This document shows positions 34,765-45,119 of a DNA stretch of 64,000 nucleotides, in pieces (position 1 is the first letter of the stretch; each line of letters opens with the position of its first letter). The stretch is from Methylocystis sp. MJC1 (GTDB taxonomy: Bacteria; Pseudomonadota; Alphaproteobacteria; Rhizobiales; Beijerinckiaceae). Location: assembly GCF_026427715.1 (NCBI RefSeq), contig NZ_CP107558.1:1773001-1837000 (forward strand), given 5' to 3'. The notes below the pieces were generated by a model, which was not told the DNA's origin, ran no database searches, and saw nothing but the letters and a program-made list of their open reading frames with translations. Made by a program: the position numbers and the translations under genes.

Positions 34765-37700
34765 TCAGTGGAAGTTGCGGGCCTTGGGCATCGCCTCGCC
34801 TTTCGAGACGCGCATCGCCTCCAAGAGGCGCAGATCGGCCGAGAGGTCGTCGACGCGCTGCGCGACCACATGGATGACGCCCGATTCCTTTTGCAGCCGG
34901 CCGGTGACGGCGACATAGCGGGCGCCGATGATCTCGGCGCGCTGGCGCTCCAGAAGCTTTGGCCAGACGATGATATTGGCCTGGCCGGTTTCGTCTTCGA
35001 TCGTCATGAAGACGACGCCCTTGGCGGTGCCCGGCCGCTGCCGCAGCAGCACCAGGCCCCCGACCATGACCCGCCGCCCGTCGCCGTCGGGAAAGCGCGA
35101 GAGCGCCTCGCAGGGCAGGGCGCCGCGCGCCTCCAGCCGGGAGCGCAGGAAAGCCACGGGATGGCCTTTGAGCGAGAGCGAGAGGAAACGATAGTCCTCG
35201 ACGATCTCCTCCCCCGGCGGCATGGGCGGCAGATGGGCGTCGGGCTCCAGCGGCGAGAAAGAGAGCGCGCGCAGAAGCGGCAGATCGTCCTTGTCGCCGA
35301 CGCGATTGAGCCCCGCCGCCGCCCAGAGCGCGTCGCGGCGCGAGAGGCCGAGAGAGGCAAAGGCATCGGCTTCGGCGAGGCGTTGGATCGTCTCCGGCGA
35401 GAGCGCCGCCCGCAGCCAGACATCGCGGACCGAGTCGTATCCCTTGCCACGTAGCGCGACGAGACGGCGCATGTTTTCCTCAGCGACACCCCTGATCTGG
35501 CGGAACCCGAGGCGGATGGCGCGGTCGCCGATAATGTCGCCCGCCATATCGGCATGGCGAGGGTGGAGAGACTTGGTGGAATGACGGACGCTGGGCGTGA
35601 GTTCATCCCTCCCCTTTACGGGGAGGGTGGCGCAGCGAAGCTGCGACGGGTGGGGTAAGGCCCCATCAGAGTCGTTGCGGCTCGAACCCCACCCGGCGGC
35701 CTGCGGCCGCCGACCTCCCCGTAAAGGGGAGGTATTGGTCGCCATGCTCCCCAGACTGTCGTTGGCGCCTTGGGAGCTATTTGCCTCCAACGTCGCATCC
35801 CAATCCGACGCATTGATATCCACCTCGCGCACCTCGACCCCATGCTCCTTGGCGTCGCGCACGATCTGCGCGGGGGCGTAGAAACCCATGGGCTGTGAAT
35901 TCAGCAAAGCGCAGGCGAAGACGTCCGGGTAACGGCATTTGAGCCAGGCCGAGGCGTAGACGAGCAGCGCGAAGGAGGCCGCATGGCTTTCCGGAAAGCC
36001 GTAAGTGCCGAAGCCCTCGATCTGGCTGAAGCAGCGCTCGGCGAACTCCCGCGCATAGCCCTTCTGCGTCATGCCGGAGATCATCTTGTCGCGGAAGCCG
36101 CCGATAAGGCCGGCGCGTTTGAAGGTCGCCATGGCGCGGCGAAGCTGGTCGGCCTCCGACGGCGTGAAGCCAGCCGCGACAATGGCGATGCGCATGGCCT
36201 GCTCCTGAAACAGCGGCACGCCATGGGTTTTGCTGAGCACCTGCTCGAGTTCCTTGGAAGGATAGGAGACCGCCTCCTTGCCCATGCGGCGGCGCAAATA
36301 GGGATGCACCATGTCGCCCTGAATGGGGCCGGGGCGCACGATCGCAACCTCGATGACGAGATCGTAAAAGCACTTGGGCTGGAGCCGCGGCAGCATGGAC
36401 ATTTGCGCGCGGCTTTCGATCTGGAAGACGCCGACCGTGTCGGCGCGCGAGATCATGGCGTAGACGCGCTCGTCTTCGGCGGGGATCGAGGAGAGGCGAT
36501 GCGCGATCCCGTAATGCTGTGCGAGAAGCGCGAGACCCTTGCGCAGGCAGGTGAGCATGCCGAGCGCCAGCACGTCGATCTTGAGCAGGCCCAGCGCGTC
36601 GAGATCGTCCTTGTCCCATTCGATCGTGCTGCGGCCCTCCATGGCGGCGGGCGCGACGGGGACGACTTCATCGAGCCGGTCGCGCGTGATGACGAAGCCG
36701 CCGGAATGCTGCGTGAGATGACGCGGAAAGCCTTCGATCTCCTCGGCGAGCGCCAGCGCCTTGGCGAAGCGCGGCTCGGATGCGTCGAGGCCGAGCTTTT
36801 GAATATCGTCTCCGCGCTTGCCGCGCTCGCTGCCGCGCCCGAATGCCGCCGACGACAGGCGGCCGACGAGATCGCTCGACAGGCCGAAAGCCTTGCCGAT
36901 TTCGCGTATGGCGCTCTTGCCGCGATAGGTGGTGACGGCGGCGGCAAGCCCCGCGCGCTCGCGGCCGAAGCGGCTGTAGATATATTGGATCACCTCTTCG
37001 CGCCGCTCATGCTCGAAATCGACGTCGATGTCGGGCGGCTCGTTGCGTGCAGCGGAAACGAAACGCTCGAACAGCAGGTCGTGCTTCGTTGGATCGACTT
37101 CCGTGACGCCGAGACAAAAGCAGATCACGGAATTGGCCGCCGAGCCGCGCCCCTGCGCGAGGATTTCCTTGCTCCGCGCAAAGCGCATGATGTCGTGCAC
37201 GGTGAGGAAATAGGCGGCGTATTTCAGCTCGGCCACGAGCGTCAATTCGCGTTCGAGCAGCGCCGAGACATGATCGGGAACGCCTTGCGGATAGCGCGCC
37301 TTTGCGCCCTCGCGCGAGAGCGCTTCGAGCGCTTCCTGCTCGCTCGCAAAACCTTCGCGCAATTCGCTCGGATATTCGTAAGCGAGATCGGTGAGGCGGA
37401 AGTCGAGCCTTTGTAGAAAGCGCGCGCTTTCATCAACGGCGTCTGGCGCGTCATTGAAGAGCCGCGCCATTTCGGCGGCGCTTTTCAAATGCCGCTCGGC
37501 GTTGGCGGCGAGGAGAAAACCAGCTTCATCGAGCGTTGTCTTCTCGCGAATGCAGGTCAGCGCGTCGGCGAGCGGGCGACGCTCCACGACATGCATATGC
37601 GCGTCATTCACCGCGACGAGCGGCAGCCCGAGCCTTTGCGCAAGCTCGATGCGGCCAAGAAGCCGCGCGCGCGGGCGTGGGCCGAACAAAGCGGTCGCCG

Positions 37701-38154
37701 CCAGCCAGACGCGGCCTCGCGTCGCCTCCAACAGGGCAGGGGGCGGCGCGCCATTCTCCATGAGGATGAGCTGCTGGCCCTCGGCAAAGTCGAGAAGATC
37801 GGCGAGGAAAAGCGCACAGTCGCCCTTCTCGGTTCGCAGATTGCCGCGCGTCAACAGCCGGCACAGGCGCCCATAGGCGGCACGGTCCTTGGGATAGCAG
37901 AGAATATCCGGCGTCTCGTCGCGAAAGACGAGCCGCACGCCGACCGCAAGGCGAAAATCCCCGACGCTTTCCTGATGCGCGCGCAGATAGGAGAAGGCGC
38001 GCACCACGCCCGCGAGCGAATTGTGGTCGGCGACGCCAATGCCGCAATGCCCGAGCGCCAGCGCCGTCGCCGCCATCTCTTCCGGATGCGACGCGCCGCG
38101 CAGGAAGGAGAAATTGGTGGTTGTCGCAAGCTCTGCGTAGCGGGGCGGCGGCAT
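34765..38154 (-). CDS. dnaE2: Error-prone DNA polymerase III alpha subunit DnaE2
   Basis: Product of 1129 aa. An N-terminal PHP domain (about 1-210) precedes the C-family polymerase core with PDIDVDFEHERREEVIQY, the catalytic acids. C-terminal HhH and OB domains follow, with LVLLRQRPGTAKGVVFMTIE typical of DnaE2. It does mutagenic translesion synthesis, normally with ImuA and ImuB; neither is adjacent. A segment of about 86 residues (791-876) is extra compared with the family and corresponds to an in-frame palindromic repeat. A LexA-type box precedes the gene. Confidence 0.93.
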   Translation of the reverse strand: MPPPRYAELATTTNFSFLRGASHPEEMAATALALGHCGIGVADHNSLAGVVRAFSYLRAHQESVGDFRLAVGVRLVFRDETPDILCYPKDRAAYGRLCRLLTRGNLRTEKGDCALFLADLLDFAEGQQLILMENGAPPPALLEATRGRVWLAATALFGPRPRARLLGRIELAQRLGLPLVAVNDAHMHVVERRPLADALTCIREKTTLDEAGFLLAANAERHLKSAAEMARLFNDAPDAVDESARFLQRLDFRLTDLAYEYPSELREGFASEQEALEALSREGAKARYPQGVPDHVSALLERELTLVAELKYAAYFLTVHDIMRFARSKEILAQGRGSAANSVICFCLGVTEVDPTKHDLLFERFVSAARNEPPDIDVDFEHERREEVIQYIYSRFGRERAGLAAAVTTYRGKSAIREIGKAFGLSSDLVGRLSSAAFGRGSERGKRGDDIQKLGLDASEPRFAKALALAEEIEGFPRHLTQHSGGFVITRDRLDEVVPVAPAAMEGRSTIEWDKDDLDALGLLKIDVLALGMLTCLRKGLALLAQHYGIAHRLSSIPAEDERVYAMISRADTVGVFQIESRAQMSMLPRLQPKCFYDLVIEVAIVRPGPIQGDMVHPYLRRRMGKEAVSYPSKELEQVLSKTHGVPLFQEQAMRIAIVAAGFTPSEADQLRRAMATFKRAGLIGGFRDKMISGMTQKGYAREFAERCFSQIEGFGTYGFPESHAASFALLVYASAWLKCRYPDVFACALLNSQPMGFYAPAQIVRDAKEHGVEVREVDINASDWDATLEANSSQGANDSLGSMATNTSPLRGGRRPQAAGWGSSRNDSDGALPHPSQLRCATLPVKGRDELTPSVRHSTKSLHPRHADMAGDIIGDRAIRLGFRQIRGVAEENMRRLVALRGKGYDSVRDVWLRAALSPETIQRLAEADAFASLGLSRRDALWAAAGLNRVGDKDDLPLLRALSFSPLEPDAHLPPMPPGEEIVEDYRFLSLSLKGHPVAFLRSRLEARGALPCEALSRFPDGDGRRVMVGGLVLLRQRPGTAKGVVFMTIEDETGQANIIVWPKLLERQRAEIIGARYVAVTGRLQKESGVIHVVAQRVDDLSADLRLLEAMRVSKGEAMPKARNFH
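35527..35784. repeat. In-frame repeat insertion inside dnaE2
   Basis: The core, about 35608-35733, has inverted ends CCTCCCCTTTACGGGGAGG and CCTCCCCGTAAAGGGGAGG with CCACCC/GGGTGG inner arms. The reading frame runs through with no stop, adding SPLRGGRRPQAAGWG... and ...HPSQLRCATLPVKG to the protein. Flanking DnaE2 sequence resumes at DRAIRLGFRQI. The remaining flanks of the extra segment are low-complexity and may be worn repeat. Confidence 0.8.
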
Positions 38155-38175
38155 GGGCGGCGGAGAGGGGTGTTT

Positions 38176-38190
38176 GTTCCCCTATTGTTC
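38176..38190. promoter_or_regulatory. LexA (SOS) box upstream of dnaE2
   Basis: GTTC at 38176-38179, seven bases, then GTTC at 38187-38190. GTTC-N7-GTTC is the established alphaproteobacterial LexA site. It ends 22 bp before the dnaE2 start, the position expected for SOS repression of dnaE2. Confidence 0.8.
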
Positions 38191-38254
38191 TAGGCTTTTT
38201 CTCCCGGCGTCAAGTGGGAGGACAGTGAGCCCTGTAACTTGCTTGTTCGTTGGT

Positions 38255-38575
38255 CTGTAGAGAGAAGGACGAGCTCCTGCGCTCGGTTCCAGGCGTGGTC
38301 CGATCGTCTCGCGCACGCTGATCGCCGAAGTACCGGAGTTCGGAACGCTCGACCGTCGCGAGATCGCCCTCGCTTGCGGGCCTTAAGCCTTGGACGCGAC
38401 AATCCGGCCGGTGGAATGGCAAGAGCTTCATCGACGGCGGGCGTTCCTGCGTCAGAACCGCGCTCTTCATGGCCGCCATGGTAGCAGCGCGGTGGAACAC
38501 AACGCTGAAAGCCTTCCGCGACAGGTTCGTGCAGGGTGCCCCAGAACGCTTGACCGGCAAGCCAGTGATTTCAGG
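38255..38575 (+). pseudogene. Decayed IS110-family transposase (C-terminal part)
   Basis: Three consecutive frames on the plus strand together give a typical IS110 C-terminal (Transposase_20) domain. The first reads REKDELLRSVPGV, the second PIVSRTLIAEVPEFGTLDRR then EIALA, and the third GLKPWTRQSGRWNGKSFIDG followed by RTALFMAAMVAARWNTTLKA. Joining them needs single-base frameshifts near 38296 and 38374. The N-terminal catalytic DEDD domain is absent. The remnant ends close to the terminator of the outer-membrane protein gene. Non-functional. Confidence 0.8.
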
Positions 38576-38590
38576 CGCGCATCACCCCAA

Positions 38591-38626
38591 GAAAAACGGC
38601 GCGGGGAGCGCCCGCGCCGTTTGAAG
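38591..38626 (-). terminator. Terminator of the outer-membrane barrel gene
   Basis: AACGGCGCGGG-GAGCG-CCCGCGCCGTT forms a strong hairpin. On the minus strand it is followed by TTTTCTT, about 6 bp beyond the barrel gene's stop, so it should terminate that gene. Confidence 0.8.
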
Positions 38627-38631
38627 AAAGA

Positions 38632-39504
38632 TCAGTATTTCCGCACCAATGGGGGCATCGGAGGCGGAGCCATCATCGGCACCGGCGTGAGCGACGGAAT
38701 GATGTAGCGGAAGCCGATCCGCACGTCGTTGGAGGCGACGTTGAAGGAGTGGCGCTCGCCGAAGCAGGGCACGGAGTTGCAGGAGATCGGATTGCTCGTG
38801 ATCTTGCCCATGTCGAGGTAGCGATAAGCCACTTCCAGCCGCAGGTTCGGCGTTACCGCGAAGCCGAGGCCGCCTGTCACATGCCAGGCGAAATTCGTCG
38901 CGTTCATGTCGGCGGCGACGCCATAGCCGCCATTGGCGATGCCGTAGCCGGTATCTGTGAGGCCCGAGAAATTGTGGAAGGCCGCGCCGACGCCGGCGCC
39001 AATGAAGGGCGTCAGTCCATACCAGGTGCCGAGATCGACATAGGCGTTCGCCAGGAAAAGGGCGGTGCCCAGATTGGCGTTGTAATTGTCGAAGCCGCTA
39101 CACGCCGAGCCGCAGCCCGGAAAGCTGAAGTGATTCGTGGCGCGATAGGCGGACTGGATGCGGTATTCGCCGGTCAGATCGAAGCGAACCCAGCTATTGA
39201 ACTGGTAGCCGACGCCAGCGCCCGCGAACGCCGTGTCGCCGATGCTTCGCTGGGTGTTCCAGACCGGACCGGCGGGAACCACCACGTTTCCGAAGCTGTC
39301 GATGCCCGGGCGTAGCGAATAGTTCCAGCTGGAAATCTGGGTTGCGCCGACGCCCACGTCGCCGCGCAGATACCAGCCTCCGAAATCGACGGGCGGCGGC
39401 GGTTCCATCGGCGGGGGCGGCGGCAGCAGATCGGCCGCATTTGCGCCAGCGTTCGCGCCGGCGAGAAGTGCGGCCGCAAAAAGGAGGGCGAATATACGGC
39501 CCAT
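38632..39504 (-). CDS. Outer membrane beta-barrel protein (Omp25/RopB-like)
   Basis: Product of 290 aa; ATG at 39504 (MGRIFALLFAAALLAGANAG), cleavage near NA-ADLLPPPPP. The Pro-rich start (ADLLPPPPPMEPPPP) and eight or so amphipathic strands (GWYLRGDVGVGATQ, FDLTGEYRI, LRLEVAYRYLDMG, VRIGFRYI) match the alphaproteobacterial Omp25/porin-like family. Ends with a short Pro/Met-rich tail and an aromatic C-terminus (VRKY). Likely an abundant structural outer-membrane protein. Confidence 0.87.
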   Translation of the reverse strand: MGRIFALLFAAALLAGANAGANAADLLPPPPPMEPPPPVDFGGWYLRGDVGVGATQISSWNYSLRPGIDSFGNVVVPAGPVWNTQRSIGDTAFAGAGVGYQFNSWVRFDLTGEYRIQSAYRATNHFSFPGCGSACSGFDNYNANLGTALFLANAYVDLGTWYGLTPFIGAGVGAAFHNFSGLTDTGYGIANGGYGVAADMNATNFAWHVTGGLGFAVTPNLRLEVAYRYLDMGKITSNPISCNSVPCFGERHSFNVASNDVRIGFRYIIPSLTPVPMMAPPPMPPLVRKY

Positions 39505-39708
39505 GATTACTTCCCCTTTACGTAAAGAGGGCCGCGAAGCGGACCCGTGGCGCGTAGCCATCGGGCGTAAACATGACCGAAACCGCTTAAAGCCGAGTTA
39601 ACCTTACCACTTAACCCAAAATACCGGCAGTTTAGCTAATTCTGTAAAGCATAACGGCTTTTGAAAGGCGGAGCGGGGCGTCTCCAACGCCCACGCCCGC
39701 TTTTTTTC

Positions 39709-41055
39709 TCATGCCGCTTCCGCCGGCTCTTTCAGCGCGTCGCAAACCTGCGCGACGAGCGTCTCGACGAGATCGCGGTCGTCGCCCTCGGCCATGACGC
39801 GGATTACCGGTTCAGTGCCGGAGGGGCGCACGATGAGGCGTCCCGCATTGCCAAGCCGCGCGCGCGCCGAGTCGATCGCCACGACGACCGACTTCTTCTC
39901 CAGCATCCTCTTTTGCGCACGGACGTTCTTGAGCACCTGCGGCAAGGGCTGGAAACAATGGCAGACCTCGCTTACGCGCCTGTTCTTGCGCTTGACCTCG
40001 GCGAGCACTTGCATGGCGGTCACGAGTCCGTCGCCGGTCGTCGAATAGTCGGAGAGGATCACATGGCCCGACTGCTCGCCGCCGACATTGTAACCCTCCT
40101 TGCGCATGCGCTCGATGACGTAGCGGTCGCCGACGGCGGTGCGCTCCAGCGTGAGGCCCATGGCGCCCAGATGGCGCTCGAGGCCCAGATTGGACATGAT
40201 CGTCGCGACGATGCCGGGCTTTGCGAGGAGCCCCTGATCGCGCCAGCTTTGCGCGACGACGGCCATCACCTGGTCGCCGTCGATCACCGCGCCGGTCTCG
40301 TCGACGAGGATCACACGGTCCGCGTCGCCATCGAGCGCGATCCCGACATCGGCGCGCAGTTCGCGCACCTTCTCGCGCAGCGCCTGCGGCGAGGTCGAGC
40401 CGACGTCGCGGTTGATGTTGAAGCCGTCCGGCTCCACGCCGATCGCGATCACCTCGGCGCCGAGCTCCCAAAGCGCTTCGGGGGCGACCTTGTAGGCGGC
40501 GCCATTCGCGCAATCGATCACCACGCGCAGGCCTTCGAGGCTCAGATTGCGCGGCAGCGTATGTTTGGCGAATTCGATGTAGCGCGCGCGCACGTCGTCG
40601 ATGCGGCGGGCGCGGCCGAGCTGGGTGGAGGCCGCGAGCTTGCGGCTGAGATCGCTGTCGAGGAGCGTTTCGATTTCGCTTTCGATCTCGTCGGAGAGCT
40701 TGTGCCCATCCGGCCCGAAGAGCTTGATGCCGTTGTCCTCAAAGGAATTGTGAGAGGCGGAGATCATCACGCCGACATCGGCGCGCATGGAGCGGGTGAG
40801 CATGGCGACGGCGGGCGTCGGCATCGGGCCGAGCAGCAGCGTGTCCATGCCGACCGAGGCGAAGCCGGCGACCAGCGCATATTCGATCATATAGCCGGAG
40901 AGGCGGGTGTCCTTGCCGATGACCACGCGATGGCGGCCCTCGCCGCGCTGAAAAATGAGGCCGGCGGCTTGTCCGACCTTGAGCGCCAGCTCGGGCGTTA
41001 TCTTGACATTGGCGAGGCCGCGTATGCCATCCGTTCCAAAATAATGACGCGCCAT
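39709..41055 (-). CDS. glmM: Phosphoglucosamine mutase
   Basis: Product of 448 aa. Catalytic phosphoserine loop [14 protein letters not shown], metal loop DGDADR, and the GEQSGH and [12 protein letters not shown] motifs are all present. Start choice: two ATGs at 41061 and 41055; AAGGA sits directly against the first but six bases before the second, so 41055 ([13 protein letters not shown]) is preferred. GlmM converts glucosamine-6-P to glucosamine-1-P for peptidoglycan and LPS precursors. Normally follows ftsH directly; here arsC and a PilZ gene on the other strand intervene. Confidence 0.95.
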   Translation of the reverse strand: MARHYFGTDGIRGLANVKITPELALKVGQAAGLIFQRGEGRHRVVIGKDTRLSGYMIEYALVAGFASVGMDTLLLGPMPTPAVAMLTRSMRADVGVMISASHNSFEDNGIKLFGPDGHKLSDEIESEIETLLDSDLSRKLAASTQLGRARRIDDVRARYIEFAKHTLPRNLSLEGLRVVIDCANGAAYKVAPEALWELGAEVIAIGVEPDGFNINRDVGSTSPQALREKVRELRADVGIALDGDADRVILVDETGAVIDGDQVMAVVAQSWRDQGLLAKPGIVATIMSNLGLERHLGAMGLTLERTAVGDRYVIERMRKEGYNVGGEQSGHVILSDYSTTGDGLVTAMQVLAEVKRKNRRVSEVCHCFQPLPQVLKNVRAQKRMLEKKSVVVAIDSARARLGNAGRLIVRPSGTEPVIRVMAEGDDRDLVETLVAQVCDALKEPAEAA

Positions 41056-41131
41056 CTGCATTCCTTTTCGTGGGATAAGGGCACAAGGTCACGCAAAGTT
41101 GGGCTTCGATGTGGCCAAAACATTCTGCCCG

Positions 41132-41150
41132 ATACCGTATTCAACGGTAT
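41132..41150. promoter_or_regulatory. Perfect palindrome between glmM and arsC
   Basis: ATACCGTATTCAACGGTAT has 7-bp perfect arms around 5 bp and lies 62 bp before the arsC start and 77 bp before glmM. It looks like a dimeric repressor site. The regulator is not identifiable from the window. Confidence 0.55.
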
Positions 41151-41211
41151 TCCACAATTTGGACCATAGGTTAAAATTTAGGTCGCTCTTGACTTCGAGA
41201 AGGATGTTGGA

Positions 41212-41562
41212 ATGCGGGTCGTTATTTATCACAATCCATCCTGCGGCACGTCGCGCAAAGTCCTCGCCGCTCTGCGCGAGGCTGGGCACGAGCCCGAGGT
41301 CGTCGAATATCTCAAGACGCCGCCGGATCGGAAGACCCTGCAAGGGCTTCTGAAACGCATGGGCAAGAGCGTGCGCGACATTCTCCGCAAGCGCGGGACG
41401 CCCTATGAGGAGCTTGGTCTCGACAACCCGGCCCTGTCGGACGAGGAAATTTTCGATGCCATCGAGAAAAATCCGATCCTCATCGAGCGGCCGATCGTGC
41501 TCGTCGGCGAGAAGGCGGCGCTCTGCCGTCCGGCGGAGACGGTGCAGGAGCTGATCGGTTAA
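41212..41562 (+). CDS. arsC: ArsC family arsenate reductase-like protein
   Basis: Product of 116 aa. NPSCGTSRK places the catalytic Cys at residue 11 with the following Arg at 15; the other conserved Arg lie in ERPIVLV and LCRPAE near the C-terminus, as in the glutaredoxin-coupled ArsC/Spx superfamily. GAAGGA RBS before the ATG. No arsR, arsB or ACR3 gene is adjacent, so true arsenate detoxification is uncertain; stand-alone members (YffB-like) have other roles. Confidence 0.85.
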   Translation: MRVVIYHNPSCGTSRKVLAALREAGHEPEVVEYLKTPPDRKTLQGLLKRMGKSVRDILRKRGTPYEELGLDNPALSDEEIFDAIEKNPILIERPIVLVGEKAALCRPAETVQELIG

Positions 41563-41732
41563 CCCAAGGATCGTTAAAGGCCCTTAGGGTTAAGAAAGTC
41601 TTTCGCCCTCTCCCTCCCGCGTAGCGGCTAAGGTGGCGTTGGCGCGCTTTTCCGGTCGGATGGATTGTCGGACCCTGACAAAGCCGCCTTTCGTTTCACT
41701 CGAGGCCACTCGTGATTTGAGAGGATGAATTG

Positions 41733-42023
41733 ATGGAAGAGCGGCGGACATATTTGCGACGGCGCACTTTGCTGGGCGCCAGGATCGAGTTTTTCGAGCG
41801 GTCTACATTTGACTGCGTCGTGCGCAACCTCAGCGAGGGGGGCGCGCGCGTGCAATGCGACCAACAGATTGCGCTTCCGGATGTCTTCGATCTTGTGATC
41901 GACAAGACAGAGGAGCGGCGCACGGCGCGCGCCGTTTGGCGGCTGGAGCGGGATATCGGCCTGCGCTTCTTCGCCAATGTCGTGACTTTGCGCCCGAAAA
42001 GGGTTGAACGCTTCGGCGCTTAA
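41733..42023 (+). CDS. PilZ domain protein (c-di-GMP receptor)
   Basis: Product of 96 aa; ATG at 41733 with GAGAGG upstream. The PilZ signatures are an Arg-rich N-terminus (EERRTYLRRRTLLGARIEF, containing RxxxR) and RNLSEGGARV (N-x-S-xx-G), followed by beta strands ending VWRLERDIGLRFF. It should bind c-di-GMP as a single-domain adaptor. Its partner is unknown. Lies between arsC and ftsH, convergent with ftsH. Confidence 0.87.
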   Translation: MEERRTYLRRRTLLGARIEFFERSTFDCVVRNLSEGGARVQCDQQIALPDVFDLVIDKTEERRTARAVWRLERDIGLRFFANVVTLRPKRVERFGA

Positions 42024-42025
42024 AG

Positions 42026-42061
42026 GAAAAGGCCCGGCGAAGTTTCGCCGGGCCTTTTTGT
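42026..42061. terminator. Bidirectional terminator between the PilZ gene and ftsH
   Basis: AAAAGGCCCGGCGAA-GT-TTCGCCGGGCCTTTTT is a near-perfect hairpin with an A-run on one side and a T-run on the other. It serves both convergent genes. Confidence 0.9.
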
Positions 42062-42062
42062 T

Positions 42063-43982
<1,920 letters not shown>

Positions 43983-44053
43983 TGGGTTATCCGTGACGGG
44001 AGCGCCTCGCGCGGGTGGATTCCCCCGAGAGGGACGCGCTCCATGTTCGAATT

Positions 44054-44082
44054 AATCTAGGCGCGCCCATGTTTCTTGCCAA
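44054..44082 (-). promoter_or_regulatory. Putative ftsH promoter
   Basis: On the minus strand TTGGCA (44077-44082), 17 bp, then TAGATT (44054-44059) is a reasonable housekeeping promoter about 70 bp before the ftsH start. CTTGGC...CCTAGATT in the same stretch also loosely resembles the sigma-32 pattern, which would suit a heat-shock gene. Unproven. Confidence 0.4.
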
Positions 44083-44122
44083 GAGAGGCCCCGTAAAGGT
44101 CGAGCGACTTTACGGTTTCGGT

Positions 44123-45106
44123 CTAGGTGGAACGCCTGGGCGGCGCCGGCCGCAGGATGACGTTGTTACCGTCCGATTCGATCAGAAGATCGGCAATGGT
44201 GAGCCGAAGTGGCGCCTTTTCGCCCAGCGCCCGGGAGAGCCGATCCGCCACCCGCTCCAGCCTATCGAGGCGAAGCTGCGCCTGCGGCGCGAGCCGGGCG
44301 ATTTCGCGCCCGAGGATGCGTTGCAGGATGTCGAGCGGCAGCTCCGTCAGAGCGCCCGCGTCGAAACGGGCGAGCGCCGGGGCGCTTTCCGCAAGCGTAC
44401 GCTCATAAGCGGCGGCGGCGCAAGAGGCGAGTGCAGCCTCGGCGCGGGCGGCGCGTTCGCCAAGGCGCAGAAGCGCCTCTCGATCGAACCCCTGTTCCGC
44501 AAGCAGCGGCACGAGCTTGCGCAGCCGGGCGCGGGCGTAGGCGTCGTTGGCGTTCGAGGGGTCGCAGAAAAAGCGATGGCCTGCGATTTCGCAGGCTTCG
44601 ACCAGCTCGGACTTTGAGAAGCCCAGAAGCGGACGCAGAAGCGCGACGTCATGCGTGCTCGCTCGCGGAGCCATCCCCGCCAGTCCGGAGACGCCCGAGC
44701 CGCGCGTCAGGCGAAAAAGGATTGTTTCCGCCTGGTCGTCGGCATGATGCGCCGTCACAATGGCGCCGGCGCCGATGCTTTTGGCGCAATCGGCGAGCAG
44801 GGCGTAGCGCGCCGTCCTGGCGCGCTCCTGAATGCGGGTCTGGGGTTTTTCGCCTTCCCAGCTCAAGAGATGATGCTGGAAGCTGAGGCTCCGGGCCCAT
44901 TCGCCAACCTGTTCGGCTTCCGCGCGGGCGTCGGCGCGAAGGCCGTGATCGACTGTCGCCACCGCAATCTCATGGGATGCGCGCTCCGGCCAATGCGCGC
45001 ACAGCAGCATCAGCGCGACGGAATCTGGTCCCCCGGAGACCGCGAGCAGCAGCTTCTCATGCGGCGCCAGCAGCGCGAGGGCGCCGCTCGCTCGATCCAG
45101 GGTCAA
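44123..45106 (-). CDS. tilS: tRNA(Ile)-lysidine synthase
   Basis: Product of 327 aa. The N-type ATP-pyrophosphatase P-loop SGGPDS is at residues 24-29, with VDHGLRADA, TAHHADDQAETILFRLTRGSG and LRPLLGFSK as in TilS. It changes C34 of the tRNA(Ile) CAU anticodon to lysidine, an essential step for AUA decoding. A TTG at 45106 is the most likely start, 13 bp after the cpoB stop; an in-frame CTG lies just upstream. Shorter than E. coli TilS, as is common in this class. Confidence 0.93.
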   Translation of the reverse strand: MTLDRASGALALLAPHEKLLLAVSGGPDSVALMLLCAHWPERASHEIAVATVDHGLRADARAEAEQVGEWARSLSFQHHLLSWEGEKPQTRIQERARTARYALLADCAKSIGAGAIVTAHHADDQAETILFRLTRGSGVSGLAGMAPRASTHDVALLRPLLGFSKSELVEACEIAGHRFFCDPSNANDAYARARLRKLVPLLAEQGFDREALLRLGERAARAEAALASCAAAAYERTLAESAPALARFDAGALTELPLDILQRILGREIARLAPQAQLRLDRLERVADRLSRALGEKAPLRLTIADLLIESDGNNVILRPAPPRRST

Positions 45107-45119
45107 GGGCGGCAGCCCG

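Noticed and set aside
38210..38560. Minus-strand open frames upstream of dnaE2 as an imuB remnant
   Set aside because: The translations lack Y-family polymerase motifs; the plus strand instead gives a good IS110 transposase match.
38390..38707. Plus-strand 105-codon frame over the IS remnant as a real gene
   Set aside because: It is out of frame with the transposase similarity and extends through the barrel gene's terminator.
39660..39708. GGGCGT...ACGCCC followed by a T-run as the glmM terminator
   Set aside because: The T-run is on the plus strand, opposite to glmM; only a weak hairpin remains for the minus strand.
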